20,366 bases of DNA from Candidatus Heimdallarchaeota archaeon (GCA_029882335.1 JAOUKW010000019.1:1-20366); one strand, 5' to 3'. Positions 6,928 to 15,615 are shown, numbered from the stretch's first letter. The notes: a model not told the origin generated them from the letters alone. A program made the numbers and translations.

Positions 6928-8503
6928 AAATAATATCACAGACCTCTCTACTATGATGAATAGATTTTACTTTTGTTAAAAATTTTAATTTTACATCAGT
7001 ATGAGTTACTTCTAATAAATAAGATGATAATGAATGATCAGGCATATCGTGATCTAATAATATCGAACCACTACCGGCAATATAATCACTCTTACCGCTA
7101 ATATTGATAAATGAGATATCTCCTGGTGTTACATCTACATTCACAATATCTAATTCACATTGATTTAATGATCGAATATAGGGAGAATCTGGAAACAGAT
7201 CCTCTACTGCTTGACCATCATGAATCGTTCTAAAGAACTTCATGAAAAATCTTTGCATTAATTTATTGAAACCAGGTATTTTTGATAATAACCAAAATGG
7301 TATGGCAAAGAAATATTTCAGAATACTATTACCAATGAAGTGTACAAAGTGAACGCTGCCTTGGGCCCCACGATGAGGAGCAGACAACCACACCACTTTT
7401 TTGATAATTTTGGATTTTAACATTGGAATAACTTTTCTTAATACAACTCCTCCTGAAGAATGAGTAATTACAGTTAATTCATTGATATTATACATTTTTT
7501 CAAGTAATTGTATTGTATATAACAATTCAAATTCATATGCATTCATTACTAGATCCTCATCCAAGGAAACTTTCGTTGCAGACCATTCCTGATTAGATAT
7601 TTCATATTTATCTGTCAAGCGATTTTTTAACTGATCTGTAAAGCTAATAGCAAATATTCGCGGATTCTGATTTTTTTCCTTGATATATTGCATAATAGAA
7701 TAATTACTAATTCTATTTGGTTTCCATGCTTTCATTGATGATTTGAAACCATGTACCAAAAGGATTGCCCTACCTCGTTGTGATCGAGAATCTGGGTCTT
7801 TCCAATTATCCATTCTCCATTCCTTGAGTGAATATTTCTGTCTTCGCTTGAAGAATTGTACTAAAATGTATAATAAGATTAAGGCTATTAAAGATACTAC
7901 AAAATTTAATTTCGATAAATTACCGTTAAGAGGGCTTTGAATACCAAATTCATCAAATATTGCGACTAAATTATCATTAGCAAATAATAATTCAAAATAC
8001 ACATAATCCTTTAGATAACGACCAAAAAATGTAGTACTATAATCAGTAAATGATAACACTGAACGAGGAATGAAGAGTACAACCATCACCAGTACATCCC
8101 AAATAAATCTACTCTGTTCACCAATTTGTTTGCCGAATAGTCTCATAATCATTGGAATCACCAAATACAGAACTGTTATTAAAGTCCCCAGTAAAATCCA
8201 GTAATCAGTTAACCATATCGTTTCTAATCCATAAAAAGGAATTAATAAAGAAAAAGATAATCCAATCAGAAGCAATATGGTATTAATCCAAATATTATCC
8301 TTGTTATAACCTACCTTGGTATCACAAAGAGTTTCAACCCTTTCTGCACGCCGGATATTCAATTTAGCGAGGTTATGCTTGATATTTATTTGATTATACT
8401 CAAAATTACTTGTTAAAACTTGTACTAATCTTAAGTGAATTATTTCTACTGCTACAAGAAATTGTACGAATAGCACCAACATTCGAACATAGATATTTAT
8501 CAT
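6917..8503 (-). CDS. Membrane-anchored alpha/beta hydrolase
   Basis: A 528-residue two-part protein. The N-terminal half has about five likely membrane spans (near residues 8-28, 71-91, 101-121, 132-151 and 199-218). The C-terminal half is an alpha/beta-hydrolase of lipase/esterase type. It opens with AILLVHGFKSS (HG at 251-252, the oxyanion region) and has the nucleophile elbow VITHSSGGVV, with Ser349 as nucleophile and Thr in place of the usual first Gly. VWLSAPHRGA follows, as in PGAP1-like and lipase-type members. Candidate acid and base residues lie near PGDISF and EVTHTD. The hydrolase domain should face one side of the membrane and act on lipids, esters or lipid-linked groups. The joined membrane part looks unusual for the family. 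A TATA-like run lies about 27 nt upstream of the ATG. Confidence 0.8.
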   Translation of the reverse strand: MINIYVRMLVLFVQFLVAVEIIHLRLVQVLTSNFEYNQINIKHNLAKLNIRRAERVETLCDTKVGYNKDNIWINTILLLIGLSFSLLIPFYGLETIWLTDYWILLGTLITVLYLVIPMIMRLFGKQIGEQSRFIWDVLVMVVLFIPRSVLSFTDYSTTFFGRYLKDYVYFELLFANDNLVAIFDEFGIQSPLNGNLSKLNFVVSLIALILLYILVQFFKRRQKYSLKEWRMDNWKDPDSRSQRGRAILLVHGFKSSMKAWKPNRISNYSIMQYIKEKNQNPRIFAISFTDQLKNRLTDKYEISNQEWSATKVSLDEDLVMNAYEFELLYTIQLLEKMYNINELTVITHSSGGVVLRKVIPMLKSKIIKKVVWLSAPHRGAQGSVHFVHFIGNSILKYFFAIPFWLLSKIPGFNKLMQRFFMKFFRTIHDGQAVEDLFPDSPYIRSLNQCELDIVNVDVTPGDISFINISGKSDYIAGSGSILLDHDMPDHSLSSYLLEVTHTDVKLKFLTKVKSIHHSREVCDIIFNY

Positions 8504-8524
8504 CTATTCTAGCTTAAAGAAGAA

Positions 8525-8537
8525 AATAAAAAATATT
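8525..8537 (-). promoter_or_regulatory. TATA-like run of the membrane hydrolase gene
   Basis: On the minus strand an A/T-only stretch (AATATTTTTTATT) is centred about 27-28 nt before the ATG at 8503. It is weakly defined because the surroundings are also A/T-rich. Confidence 0.35.
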
Positions 8538-8876
8538 TCCTATTTCGAAAGATATTATGGTGAGATTTACAATAATACTTCATATTTCAACAATAATGAG
8601 AATTATATACACAAACTCAAATATTTACTAATCAGAATTGCAAACCACAATCGTTCATTTGGAGATAATGTGTAATGAGCAACTAATTAATAATATTAAG
8701 ATTAAATACGACTATATTGAAATTAATTATTGTAGATTATACAATTTAATTTTAAAATTCAAGTATTTTACTCTACTAAAGATTGTAATGTGATAAATCA
8801 TGGGATATATCTTGAAAAAAGTAGTCTATTCAAATGCGGTACATAGATACAATGGAAGCTTGTACAGAGCATATTT
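8538..8876. other. Intergenic stretch with no gene seen
   Basis: AT-rich sequence between the 5' end of the membrane hydrolase gene and the 3' end of the AlkD-like gene, both on the minus strand. A plus-strand frame starting at 8800 runs antisense into the AlkD-like gene and has no promoter at the right distance. I see no RNA gene, repeat or coding frame worth calling. Confidence 0.6.
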
Positions 8877-9560
8877 TTATTTATCAATTAAATATTTACT
8901 ACCTTCTCTAACACTTAACCGACTCAACGTTTCATTATGGCTATTAATAAAATCAGCCACAAATTTTGGGTTTGTTTTAGAAAATTCTCTAAGTATCCAT
9001 CCAATTGCTTTCTGTATAAAAAATTCTTTTTCATTCATTGTTTGAAAAATACAATATGATAAGAGCTCTACATCTGTATTCTTTTTAAATTTAAGCTGTG
9101 ATAGAATTGCAGATCTACGTATCCACATATTATCATGATTTACCCATTTTTTCAGAATTTCCTTCATCTGCATTTTATTTTCTTTTAGTAAATCACCAAC
9201 AAACCGTGGGGCAATAGTATCGGTGATATCCCACCAATCACCAGAGATTATTAGTTGTTCCAAAAATGATATACGATCAATTGAATAAGTCTTAAAATAC
9301 TCTATCAAGAATAATGCAGTGTATCGGTACTCTCTTTCAGGTTTGTCCCATAGTACCATAACTATACTTTCTACATCATTTGGAGTAATTGTTTTTTTCA
9401 ATGATCGTCCCATTTCTGATTTAAAATCTTTATAGATTTCTTTTCGTGCAGGATTTTGTATACCCAAAAAATCTTGTTTATTCTTTAAATAGGCTTTCAT
9501 TCCAGTTGCTATTTCATCATCACGTAGTTTTTCATATCTAGAAATGAAAAAATTTACCAC
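8877..9560 (-). CDS. AlkD-like DNA alkylation repair protein
   Basis: A HEAT-like-repeat DNA glycosylase that removes bulky or cationic alkylated bases such as N3- and N7-alkylpurines. The active-site set of Bacillus cereus AlkD (Trp109, Asp113, Arg148, Trp187) is matched with identical spacing by the Trp and Asp of DWWDITD, the second Arg of MWIRRSA and the Trp of AIGWILREF (residues 110, 114, 149 and 188 from this start). The motif GIQNPARKEI near the N-terminus is also typical. At 227 residues it is full length for the family. The frame also allows a TTG at 9581, but that codon touches the TATA-like box, whose centre is 25-26 nt from the GTG at 9560. GTG is therefore preferred. It stands alone, not in an alkylation-response operon. 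Confidence 0.92.
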   Translation of the reverse strand: MVNFFISRYEKLRDDEIATGMKAYLKNKQDFLGIQNPARKEIYKDFKSEMGRSLKKTITPNDVESIVMVLWDKPEREYRYTALFLIEYFKTYSIDRISFLEQLIISGDWWDITDTIAPRFVGDLLKENKMQMKEILKKWVNHDNMWIRRSAILSQLKFKKNTDVELLSYCIFQTMNEKEFFIQKAIGWILREFSKTNPKFVADFINSHNETLSRLSVREGSKYLIDK

Positions 9561-9580
9561 TTTATGTAAATCAGCAGTCA

Positions 9581-9590
9581 ATATTTATAA
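9581..9590 (-). promoter_or_regulatory. TATA-like box of the AlkD-like gene
   Basis: On the minus strand TTATAAATAT is centred 25-26 nt before the GTG at 9560 and directly abuts the alternative TTG at 9581. It is one of the clearest boxes in the window and decides the start. Confidence 0.5.
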
Positions 9591-9730
9591 GATTAAAAAT
9601 AACTTTAATAATATAATTATATTTAAAATCAAAGATTGTAATTTCTTCAAATAAGTTTACCATTAAGCATATAGTTAGATTGAACCATTTTATCAATGTA
9701 CTAATTCAATTAAAGATTTGAAAATCACCA

Positions 9731-9740
9731 AATTTTAAAA
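9731..9740 (+). promoter_or_regulatory. TATA-like box of the NYN/zinc-finger gene
   Basis: AATTTTAAAA is centred 26-27 nt before the ATG at 9762, with no Shine-Dalgarno sequence between. Confidence 0.45.
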
Positions 9741-9761
9741 TGAAAATAATAATGAAAATAT

Positions 9762-11261
9762 ATGGCACAAGGGGAGTTAATTGAAAACATCCCATTACTC
9801 AAAGCACCACAATTTCTGTTCTTATTGTTACAAGAACCAGTTTTAAAAGAAAAATCCAATATTAACTTAGATGAATTTACAAATAAATACAGGGAAAAAC
9901 ACGAGCTTTGGGCAATTGGCGTAGTTTCTTGGAAAAAGCCACTGTCATATAATTTAATATTTTCTAAGAACTATGTCACTCTATATAGCATTTCTACTTC
10001 AAAGTTACAAAAGCAAATTAAATTAAATGAAATTACTCAATATTCATTAAAGAGAGGTCGACTTTTATTTACACCTATAAAATTTCTCAAAGTTGAGTTA
10101 TTTACATTATCAAGAAATTCAATTTGTTTTTATATTGTAACCAATAACATTTCCCATTTTAATATTGCGGAAGATAAAATTCCAAGATTAATCCATGAGG
10201 CTAAAAATTCAGCAATAGAAACTAAATTATTAGAACATACTGAAAATATAGATATTGAACACAACAGTACAGATGAAATTGAAGTTGATAATACAAATAC
10301 TCAGGATATAATTGAAATTCAAACCTCAGAACTTTACTTCTCAAATAAATTAGATTCTGAAAATGAAGGATGTATTCTCCTTTGGGATATAGAAAATGTT
10401 AATGTACCTGCAGCATCACCATTCCAACAGGATGAAATATCTCAAAAACTATGGCAGGTAATTAATCAATTTAAACCATTTAAAGGTGGATTATGTACCT
10501 TTTCATTTTCACTTACTCCAGAATTAAGATCAAAAATAGATATTATTGATCCGATGATTAAAACAGTAATGGTCACTCGAGGCAAAGATAATGCAGAACT
10601 GGAATTAATCAATGAAGCCGAAAAACTAATTGTAGACAATAATCCTCAATATGTCATCGTTGTATCATCAGATGGTAAATTAAGAGAGATAGAAAGAATT
10701 TGCCGAAAATATAAAATATATGTTTTAGTAATTCATAAGTCAAAATTAAATTCAATCTGGAAAAAAAATGAAACAGTAATTGATCTAATAAATATTAAAA
10801 ATTACAAAATAATCGAAGATTATTTCTTCAAATGCAGAAGGGCAAAATGCAATTTCAGGTTTAAAACTAAAAATAATCTTGATCAACATATTATCAATGA
10901 TCATAACATCAAATGTGGAAATTGTAAAAATGAATTCAAAACACATAAATCCTTAGTTAATCATCAAATGAAATCACATAATCTGATTACTTGTATCAGT
11001 TGTTTAGAAATATTTCAATCATTAGAGGAATTTTTTAAACATAGAAAAAAATCACATACAGGAATGATTTGTACACATTGTAGAAATGTATTAGAATCTT
11101 TTCAAGAATATGATATTCACTTACAACAAACTCATCAAAAATTTGTATGCAGAATTTGTTTAAAAGAGCTAACCTCTGAAAATGGTAGAAATAACCATGA
11201 AAAGAGTGCAAATCATGGAAAATTAAGCAATTCACTTGTCAATGTAGAAATATCAAAATGA
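9762..11261 (+). CDS. NYN-domain ribonuclease-like protein with five C2H2 zinc fingers
   Basis: A 499-residue multidomain protein. Residues about 45-130 are beta-rich and could be a PH-like fold (inference). A charged linker follows to about 200. Residues 203-345 form a NYN (PIN-like) nuclease domain: LLWDIENVNV (Asp209), RGKDNAELEL (Asp276, Glu279) and VVSSDGKLREI (Asp304) supply the acidic metal-binding set. Five tandem C2H2 fingers fill 356-486: C358/C363-H376/H381, C385/C388-H401/H406, C411/C414-H427/H432, C437/C440-H453/H458 and C463/C466-H479/H485. The likely role is RNA or DNA cleavage with targeting by the fingers. The fusion resembles eukaryotic NYN-type RNA regulators in concept, but descent is not shown. 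Promoter spacing supports the start. It is monocistronic, with convergent neighbours downstream. Confidence 0.85.
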   Translation: MAQGELIENIPLLKAPQFLFLLLQEPVLKEKSNINLDEFTNKYREKHELWAIGVVSWKKPLSYNLIFSKNYVTLYSISTSKLQKQIKLNEITQYSLKRGRLLFTPIKFLKVELFTLSRNSICFYIVTNNISHFNIAEDKIPRLIHEAKNSAIETKLLEHTENIDIEHNSTDEIEVDNTNTQDIIEIQTSELYFSNKLDSENEGCILLWDIENVNVPAASPFQQDEISQKLWQVINQFKPFKGGLCTFSFSLTPELRSKIDIIDPMIKTVMVTRGKDNAELELINEAEKLIVDNNPQYVIVVSSDGKLREIERICRKYKIYVLVIHKSKLNSIWKKNETVIDLINIKNYKIIEDYFFKCRRAKCNFRFKTKNNLDQHIINDHNIKCGNCKNEFKTHKSLVNHQMKSHNLITCISCLEIFQSLEEFFKHRKKSHTGMICTHCRNVLESFQEYDIHLQQTHQKFVCRICLKELTSENGRNNHEKSANHGKLSNSLVNVEISK

Positions 11262-11316
11262 TGTAGATTATATTTAGTTTCTTAACTACTGGAATTCAAT
11301 CCCGCCAGTAATTTTA

Positions 11317-12345
11317 TTACTCCAATCCCTCATTAACTCTGGGAATTACCTCAGATCCAATTAATTTAATCGACCTAAGAATTTGATCCTGTGTTAATCC
11401 AGCATTATCCATCATGAATGTATATCGTGAAACACCACCAAGAGATTTACTATGTCTCAGGATCTTCGTAGCTACAGTTTCGGGATCACCAACTAGATAT
11501 GCACCAGTTGGTCCATTTTGAAATAGAAATCGATCTTTAGTTACAGGTGGCCACCCTCTTTCTAATCCAATTTTATCAAACATCATTTTGTAGCCATGAT
11601 AATAATCATCTACTGCTTGATCCATAGTTTCAGCTACATAGCCTTGTGAATGTATTCCAATTTTCATGTGTTCGGATGAATGACCTGCGTTTACATAGGT
11701 TTTCCGATATACATCGATCAAGGGATTGAAACGATGAGTTTCTCCACCAATTATCGCAACCATAAGAGGTAACCCGAATAATCCTGCTCTTTGAAATGAC
11801 TGTGGTGTACCCCCAACTCCAACCCAAATAGGAAGAGGAGATTGAATAGGACGTGGATAAATAGATTGCTCATGCATTGGTGCTCTGAATTTACCAGACC
11901 AACTTAATGTCTCCTTTTCTCTAATTTTAAGAAGTAAATCGAGTTTTTCCGTATATAATGCATCGTAATCATGAAGATTAAAACCAAATAATGGGAAAGA
12001 TTCTGTAAAGGACCCTCTTCCGGTAACAATTTCTGCACGACCCTTGGATAACAAATCAAGGGTGGCATAATTCTGAAACACACGGACGGGATCTGTGGCA
12101 CTTAAAACAACCACAGCACTTGCAAGACGAATGTTTTTTGTTCTTTGAGAAGCAGCAGCAAGTATCATATGAGCAGCTGAATCTAAGAATTCACTTCGAT
12201 GATGTTCTCCCAATCCAAACATATGTAAACCGGATTTATCTGCCTGTTCAATCCTTTGTATCACTTCTTCCATTATTATTACATTTTCTTCTGGCTTAGA
12301 ATCAGGAGATCTTGTCGCAGCAAAACTATCAATACCAATTTCCAT
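11317..12345 (-). CDS. LLM-class flavin-dependent oxidoreductase (luciferase-like)
   Basis: A 342-residue TIM-barrel oxidoreductase of the bacterial luciferase family, using FMN or F420 to oxidise small molecules. Family landmarks are the opening strand MEIGIDSFA, GLGEHHRSEF (strand with paired His), IRLASAVVVLSATDPVRVFQ, LDLLSKGRAEIVTGRGS, then IYPRPIQSPLPIWVGVGGTPQSFQRAG and ending GDPETVATKIL. The GRGSFTESFPLFG part matches the subgroup often annotated as alkanal or F420-type monooxygenases. Length is normal. The ATG start fits the family N-terminus; a TATA-like stretch about 24 nt upstream is weak, and a stronger one is too close to be used. The substrate is unknown, and the cofactor (FMN versus F420) cannot be decided from sequence. 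Confidence 0.92.
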   Translation of the reverse strand: MEIGIDSFAATRSPDSKPEENVIIMEEVIQRIEQADKSGLHMFGLGEHHRSEFLDSAAHMILAAASQRTKNIRLASAVVVLSATDPVRVFQNYATLDLLSKGRAEIVTGRGSFTESFPLFGFNLHDYDALYTEKLDLLLKIREKETLSWSGKFRAPMHEQSIYPRPIQSPLPIWVGVGGTPQSFQRAGLFGLPLMVAIIGGETHRFNPLIDVYRKTYVNAGHSSEHMKIGIHSQGYVAETMDQAVDDYYHGYKMMFDKIGLERGWPPVTKDRFLFQNGPTGAYLVGDPETVATKILRHSKSLGGVSRYTFMMDNAGLTQDQILRSIKLIGSEVIPRVNEGLE

Positions 12346-12450
12346 ATGCTAAATATACCGGGATTTGTAAAAAGGATAGCGATTTAGGTTATGAATGATA
12401 AAAAAGTACATGAATCAATTATCGTAGATAGTTTCAACATCTAATTAGAT

Positions 12451-12774
12451 TTATGAAATATACAAATTGTAGTATGAGAGTTGAGGACAGGGTTCATACG
12501 ACTGTAAAACTTCAAGTATCTCATTTACTTCAATCGTGTAATTATACTTTTTGGAGATTTGTCTAATTAGTCTACTCAAATCTACTTTTAATTTAGATAC
12601 AAATCTAGGTCTTATCCAAAAGTCTAATACATAATTTTCCTTAATCAATACCATTATGTACTCTAGTTGATTATCAGAGAATAAAAATTGATTTCTATTT
12701 AGAAATACAGTAATTTGTAATTTTAGATTGTCTAGGATTTGATCAAATTTATTATGCGAATTAACTCGATTCAT
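12451..12774 (-). CDS. Hypothetical 107-residue protein
   Basis: I do not recognise this protein. It appears mostly helical, with amphipathic stretches (for example residues 8-24, 37-50 and 62-78) and many Lys, Arg and Ile residues. A Cys sits near the end in EPCPQ. No signal peptide, membrane span or catalytic motif is visible. It lies between the LLM oxidoreductase and katG genes, all on the minus strand, but has its own TATA-like box 27 nt before the ATG, so it is probably transcribed separately. A link to the neighbouring oxidative-stress genes is possible only by position. Confidence 0.55.
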   Translation of the reverse strand: MNRVNSHNKFDQILDNLKLQITVFLNRNQFLFSDNQLEYIMVLIKENYVLDFWIRPRFVSKLKVDLSRLIRQISKKYNYTIEVNEILEVLQSYEPCPQLSYYNLYIS

Positions 12775-12796
12775 TTAGTATTGTATTCTTTAATTC

Positions 12797-12805
12797 ATAT
12801 TTTAA
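12797..12805 (-). promoter_or_regulatory. TATA-like box of the 107-residue protein gene
   Basis: On the minus strand TTAAAATAT is centred 27 nt before the ATG at 12774, supporting that this small gene is expressed. Confidence 0.4.
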
Positions 12806-12882
12806 GTATTGAAATTAATATAATAATTATAAAATATTGAAAGTTATGTACTATTTGTATTATTAAAATGTAAGTAATTACT

Positions 12883-12894
12883 TAATAATTATTA
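12883..12894. repeat. 12-bp palindrome TAATAATTATTA, copy downstream of katG
   Basis: Perfect palindrome identical to the one in the katG-perR intergenic region (15036-15047). This copy lies just after the katG stop and about 110 bp upstream of the 107-residue protein gene. It is pure A/T in AT-rich DNA, so chance is a real alternative. Confidence 0.25.
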
Positions 12895-12899
12895 TCTAA

Positions 12900-14987
12900 T
12901 TATCTAAGATCAAATCGATCTGCATTCATGACCTTGTTCCATGCAGCAACAAAATCATTTACAAATTTATCATTATTATCTTCTTGTGCATAGACTTCAG
13001 CAAGAGCTCGAAGTTCAGAGTTAGATCCAAAGACAAGATCGATTCTCGTTGCATTACGAACAACATCTCCAGTCTTACGATCACGTGCTTCATAACTATT
13101 ATAATCAGTTTTCTTCCATTCTACACTCATATCAAGTAGTGTTTTAAACCAATCATTATTCAGAGCAGGTTTATCACTCCATATACCCTCACCGGTAGCA
13201 GAAAGATGCATAGCTCGGAATCCACCTACAAGAACAGTCATTTCTGCAGGAGTCAATCCGAGTAACTGTGCTTTGTCAAGCATGATTTCTTCTGGACTAA
13301 CAGCAAATTCTTTTTCGCTATAATTTCTAAAACCATCTGCACGGGGTTCTAAATAAGAAAATGAATTGGCATCAGTTTGCTCTTCTGTTGCATCACCACG
13401 ACCAGTTGTTACATCAACAGATACAGAACCTAATCTTTCTATACCAACAGCACCACCAATGACCAATACATCAGCGATACTTGAACCAGTTTCATCAGCT
13501 ATCACGGAATATACTTTTAGTACCTTTGATAATTGGTCTGGTTTGTTTGCAGCCCAATCCTTCTGTGGAGCTAGTCGTATACGAGCACCATTAGCACCAC
13601 CTCGCATATCAGAACCACGGAAAGTAGAAGCACTTGCCCAAGCAGTCTCTATCAGTTCTTGATTGGATAATTCGGTTTTTCCAATTTTATCTTTAATTCC
13701 CGCAACTTCATCCACACTTAGACTCTTACCTGCTGGAACTGGATCTTGCCAAATATAATCCTCATCTTTAAAATCTCCAGTAACATAATTCGATTTAGGG
13801 CCCATATCACGATGAAGGAGTTTAAACCAAGCTCGAGCAAATGCCTCACCAAAAGATTTCGGATCCTTGATGAAGCGTTCTCCAATTTCGCGAAAACCAG
13901 GATCTAACTTTAGAGCCATATCTGCAGTAGTCATCATCAGGGTTACTTTTGTACTACCATCAACTTCGGGAGCCATATGAGATTCTTCAACATCTACAGG
14001 TTGCCAAATATGTGCACCTGCTGGACTCTTGGTGAGTTTCCATTCATAATTGTATAAATGAGTTAAATAGTCCATATCCCATTTTATTGGATTTGTTGTC
14101 CAAGGACCTTCCACACCACTAGTTATGGTGTCCACACCTTTTCCACTACCATGACTACTTGTCCAACCAAATCCTTGAGCCTCGATTGGAGCTCCTTCTG
14201 GTTCTGGACCTACTTTCTCTGGAGGTCCATTTCCATGAGCCTTCCCAAATGTATGACCACCTGCGACTAAGGCAAATGTTTCCTCATCATTCATTGCCAT
14301 TCGGCTGAATGTTTCACGAATATCTTGTGCAGATAACAATGGATCTGGATTACCATTAGGACCTTCTGGATTTACATATATAAGACCCATTTGAACAGCA
14401 GCCAATGGATTTTCAAGATCCTGTCTTGTTTTGCCATATCTGTTATCACCTAACCAAGTGTCTTCTGAACCCCAGTAAACATCTTTTTCAGGATGCCAAA
14501 TATCCTCTCGTCCAAGTGCAGTACCATGATTTGGACCACCCATAGTTTCAATTGCAACATTACCGGTTAATACCAATAAATCAGCCCAACTTAACTTATT
14601 ACCATATTTTTGTTTAATTGGCCAAAGTAATCTACGTGCCTTATCTAAATTACCATTGTCAGGCCAAGAATTCAACGGTGCAAAACGTTGTGCTCCTGTA
14701 TTTGCACCACCTCTTCCATCACCCATACGATAAGTACCAGCAGCATGCCATGTCATTCTGATAAATAATGGACCATAATGGCCATAATCTGCAGGCCACC
14801 AATCTTGACTTTCAGTCATCACTTTTTTTAGATCTGCTTTGACAGCTTCTAAATCAAGTGATTTCACTGCTTCTCGATAGTTAAAATCACCTAAGGGGTT
14901 TGATTTTGTATCATGTTGACGTAGTATGTCTAAATTTAATTGATTAGGCCACCAATCCTTGTTTTGGGTTCCTCGTGAACCAGCCAT
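12900..14987 (-). CDS. katG: Catalase-peroxidase KatG
   Basis: A bifunctional haem enzyme that destroys hydrogen peroxide (catalase) and oxidises donors (peroxidase). The distal triad Arg77-Trp80-His81 lies in IRMTWHAAGTYR. The Met-Tyr-Trp cross-link that gives catalase activity is complete: Trp80, Tyr204 in GLIYVNPEG and Met230 in SRMAMNDEE. The proximal haem ligand is His245 in AGGHTFGKAHG. The second, haem-free peroxidase-like domain fills the C-terminal half (from about residue 420), and the end DRFDLR is intact. From this ATG the protein has 695 residues. A GTG at 15020 would add 11 residues, but a TATA-like box (15008-15017) lies inside that extension. It is divergent from a PerR-like regulator. 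KatG is widely exchanged between bacteria and archaea, so transfer is plausible. Confidence 0.97.
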   Translation of the reverse strand: MAGSRGTQNKDWWPNQLNLDILRQHDTKSNPLGDFNYREAVKSLDLEAVKADLKKVMTESQDWWPADYGHYGPLFIRMTWHAAGTYRMGDGRGGANTGAQRFAPLNSWPDNGNLDKARRLLWPIKQKYGNKLSWADLLVLTGNVAIETMGGPNHGTALGREDIWHPEKDVYWGSEDTWLGDNRYGKTRQDLENPLAAVQMGLIYVNPEGPNGNPDPLLSAQDIRETFSRMAMNDEETFALVAGGHTFGKAHGNGPPEKVGPEPEGAPIEAQGFGWTSSHGSGKGVDTITSGVEGPWTTNPIKWDMDYLTHLYNYEWKLTKSPAGAHIWQPVDVEESHMAPEVDGSTKVTLMMTTADMALKLDPGFREIGERFIKDPKSFGEAFARAWFKLLHRDMGPKSNYVTGDFKDEDYIWQDPVPAGKSLSVDEVAGIKDKIGKTELSNQELIETAWASASTFRGSDMRGGANGARIRLAPQKDWAANKPDQLSKVLKVYSVIADETGSSIADVLVIGGAVGIERLGSVSVDVTTGRGDATEEQTDANSFSYLEPRADGFRNYSEKEFAVSPEEIMLDKAQLLGLTPAEMTVLVGGFRAMHLSATGEGIWSDKPALNNDWFKTLLDMSVEWKKTDYNSYEARDRKTGDVVRNATRIDLVFGSNSELRALAEVYAQEDNNDKFVNDFVAAWNKVMNADRFDLR

Positions 14988-15007
14988 ATTTCTTTTTTCA
15001 TCCTTGG

Positions 15008-15017
15008 AAATAAATTT
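15008..15017 (-). promoter_or_regulatory. TATA-like box of katG
   Basis: On the minus strand AAATTTATTT is centred 25-26 nt before the ATG at 14987 and within the reading frame opened by the GTG at 15020. This favours the shorter KatG. Confidence 0.45.
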
Positions 15018-15035
15018 CACCTCGGTTAATCTAAT

Positions 15036-15047
15036 TAATAATTATTA
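15036..15047. promoter_or_regulatory. Possible PerR/Fur operator in the katG-perR intergenic region
   Basis: TAATAATTATTA is a perfect 12-bp palindrome, 49-60 bp before the katG ATG, between two divergent genes. It has the A/T-only dyad character of PerR boxes (TTATAAT-n-ATTATAA type) but is not a full match. A second copy is at 12883-12894. Binding is inference. Confidence 0.3.
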
Positions 15048-15181
15048 TTATTTAATACTTATTATTACTAATCAAATTTTATGTTATAAGGATTTATACT
15101 AAATAATAAATGAATTATTGAACTATTTATATTACTGAATAAGTATAGATAAAAACATAGACATAGATTTACAATTAGACT

Positions 15182-15613
15182 ATGTATCAATCAGATGAGG
15201 AGTTGATAGTATTACTTCAAGAAAAAGGATTTAAGGTCACTCCACAACGATTGGTAATCTACAGATATCTGGTAAATAACGATAGCCATCCATCTGCAGA
15301 TATTATATACTCGGATATTAAAAAAACACTGCCAACCATCAGTCAGGGAACAGTGTACAAAACATTATCCATGCTTACTGAACTTGGAATAATCAGAGAA
15401 TTGAAAATTGGTAATGGTCACAGTCGTTATGATAGTAATACTGATTTGCACATTAATTTAATTTGTCCGGATTGTAATAACATAACAGATTATCAGTCGA
15501 GTGAGATGGAGAGCTTTTGGGATAATTTGAGCAGAGATATTGGTGGAGAAATTGTTGGACAGAGGTTTGATGTGTATAAGAGATGTGGGGATTGCGGAAA
15601 ATTTGAGACATAG
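15182..15613 (+). CDS. Fur-family regulator, PerR-like
   Basis: A 143-residue metal-dependent repressor. The N-terminal winged helix contains VTPQRLVIYRYL and the recognition segment SQGTVYKTLSMLTELG. The C-terminal dimer domain carries two C-x2-C pairs (C95/C98 and C135/C138) for the structural zinc. Compared with Bacillus subtilis PerR, the regulatory-site ligands line up as His36 (H37), Asp84 (D85), His90 (H91) and Asp103 (D104), while the equivalent of H93 is Asn92. The Asp at position 84 is the PerR-type choice linked to peroxide sensing through Fe-catalysed histidine oxidation. It is divergent from katG, its most likely target, and may regulate itself. The His-to-Asn change may alter metal binding. 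A T-run follows the stop immediately. Confidence 0.9.
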   Translation: MYQSDEELIVLLQEKGFKVTPQRLVIYRYLVNNDSHPSADIIYSDIKKTLPTISQGTVYKTLSMLTELGIIRELKIGNGHSRYDSNTDLHINLICPDCNNITDYQSSEMESFWDNLSRDIGGEIVGQRFDVYKRCGDCGKFET

Positions 15614-15615
15614 TA

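Noticed and set aside
8800..9045. Plus-strand 81-residue frame
   Set aside because: Mostly antisense to the AlkD-like gene, with no promoter at the right distance and no family likeness.
9762..11261. Zinc-finger protein as a plain transcription factor
   Set aside because: The NYN domain with all its acidic residues intact points to a nuclease rather than a simple DNA-binding regulator.
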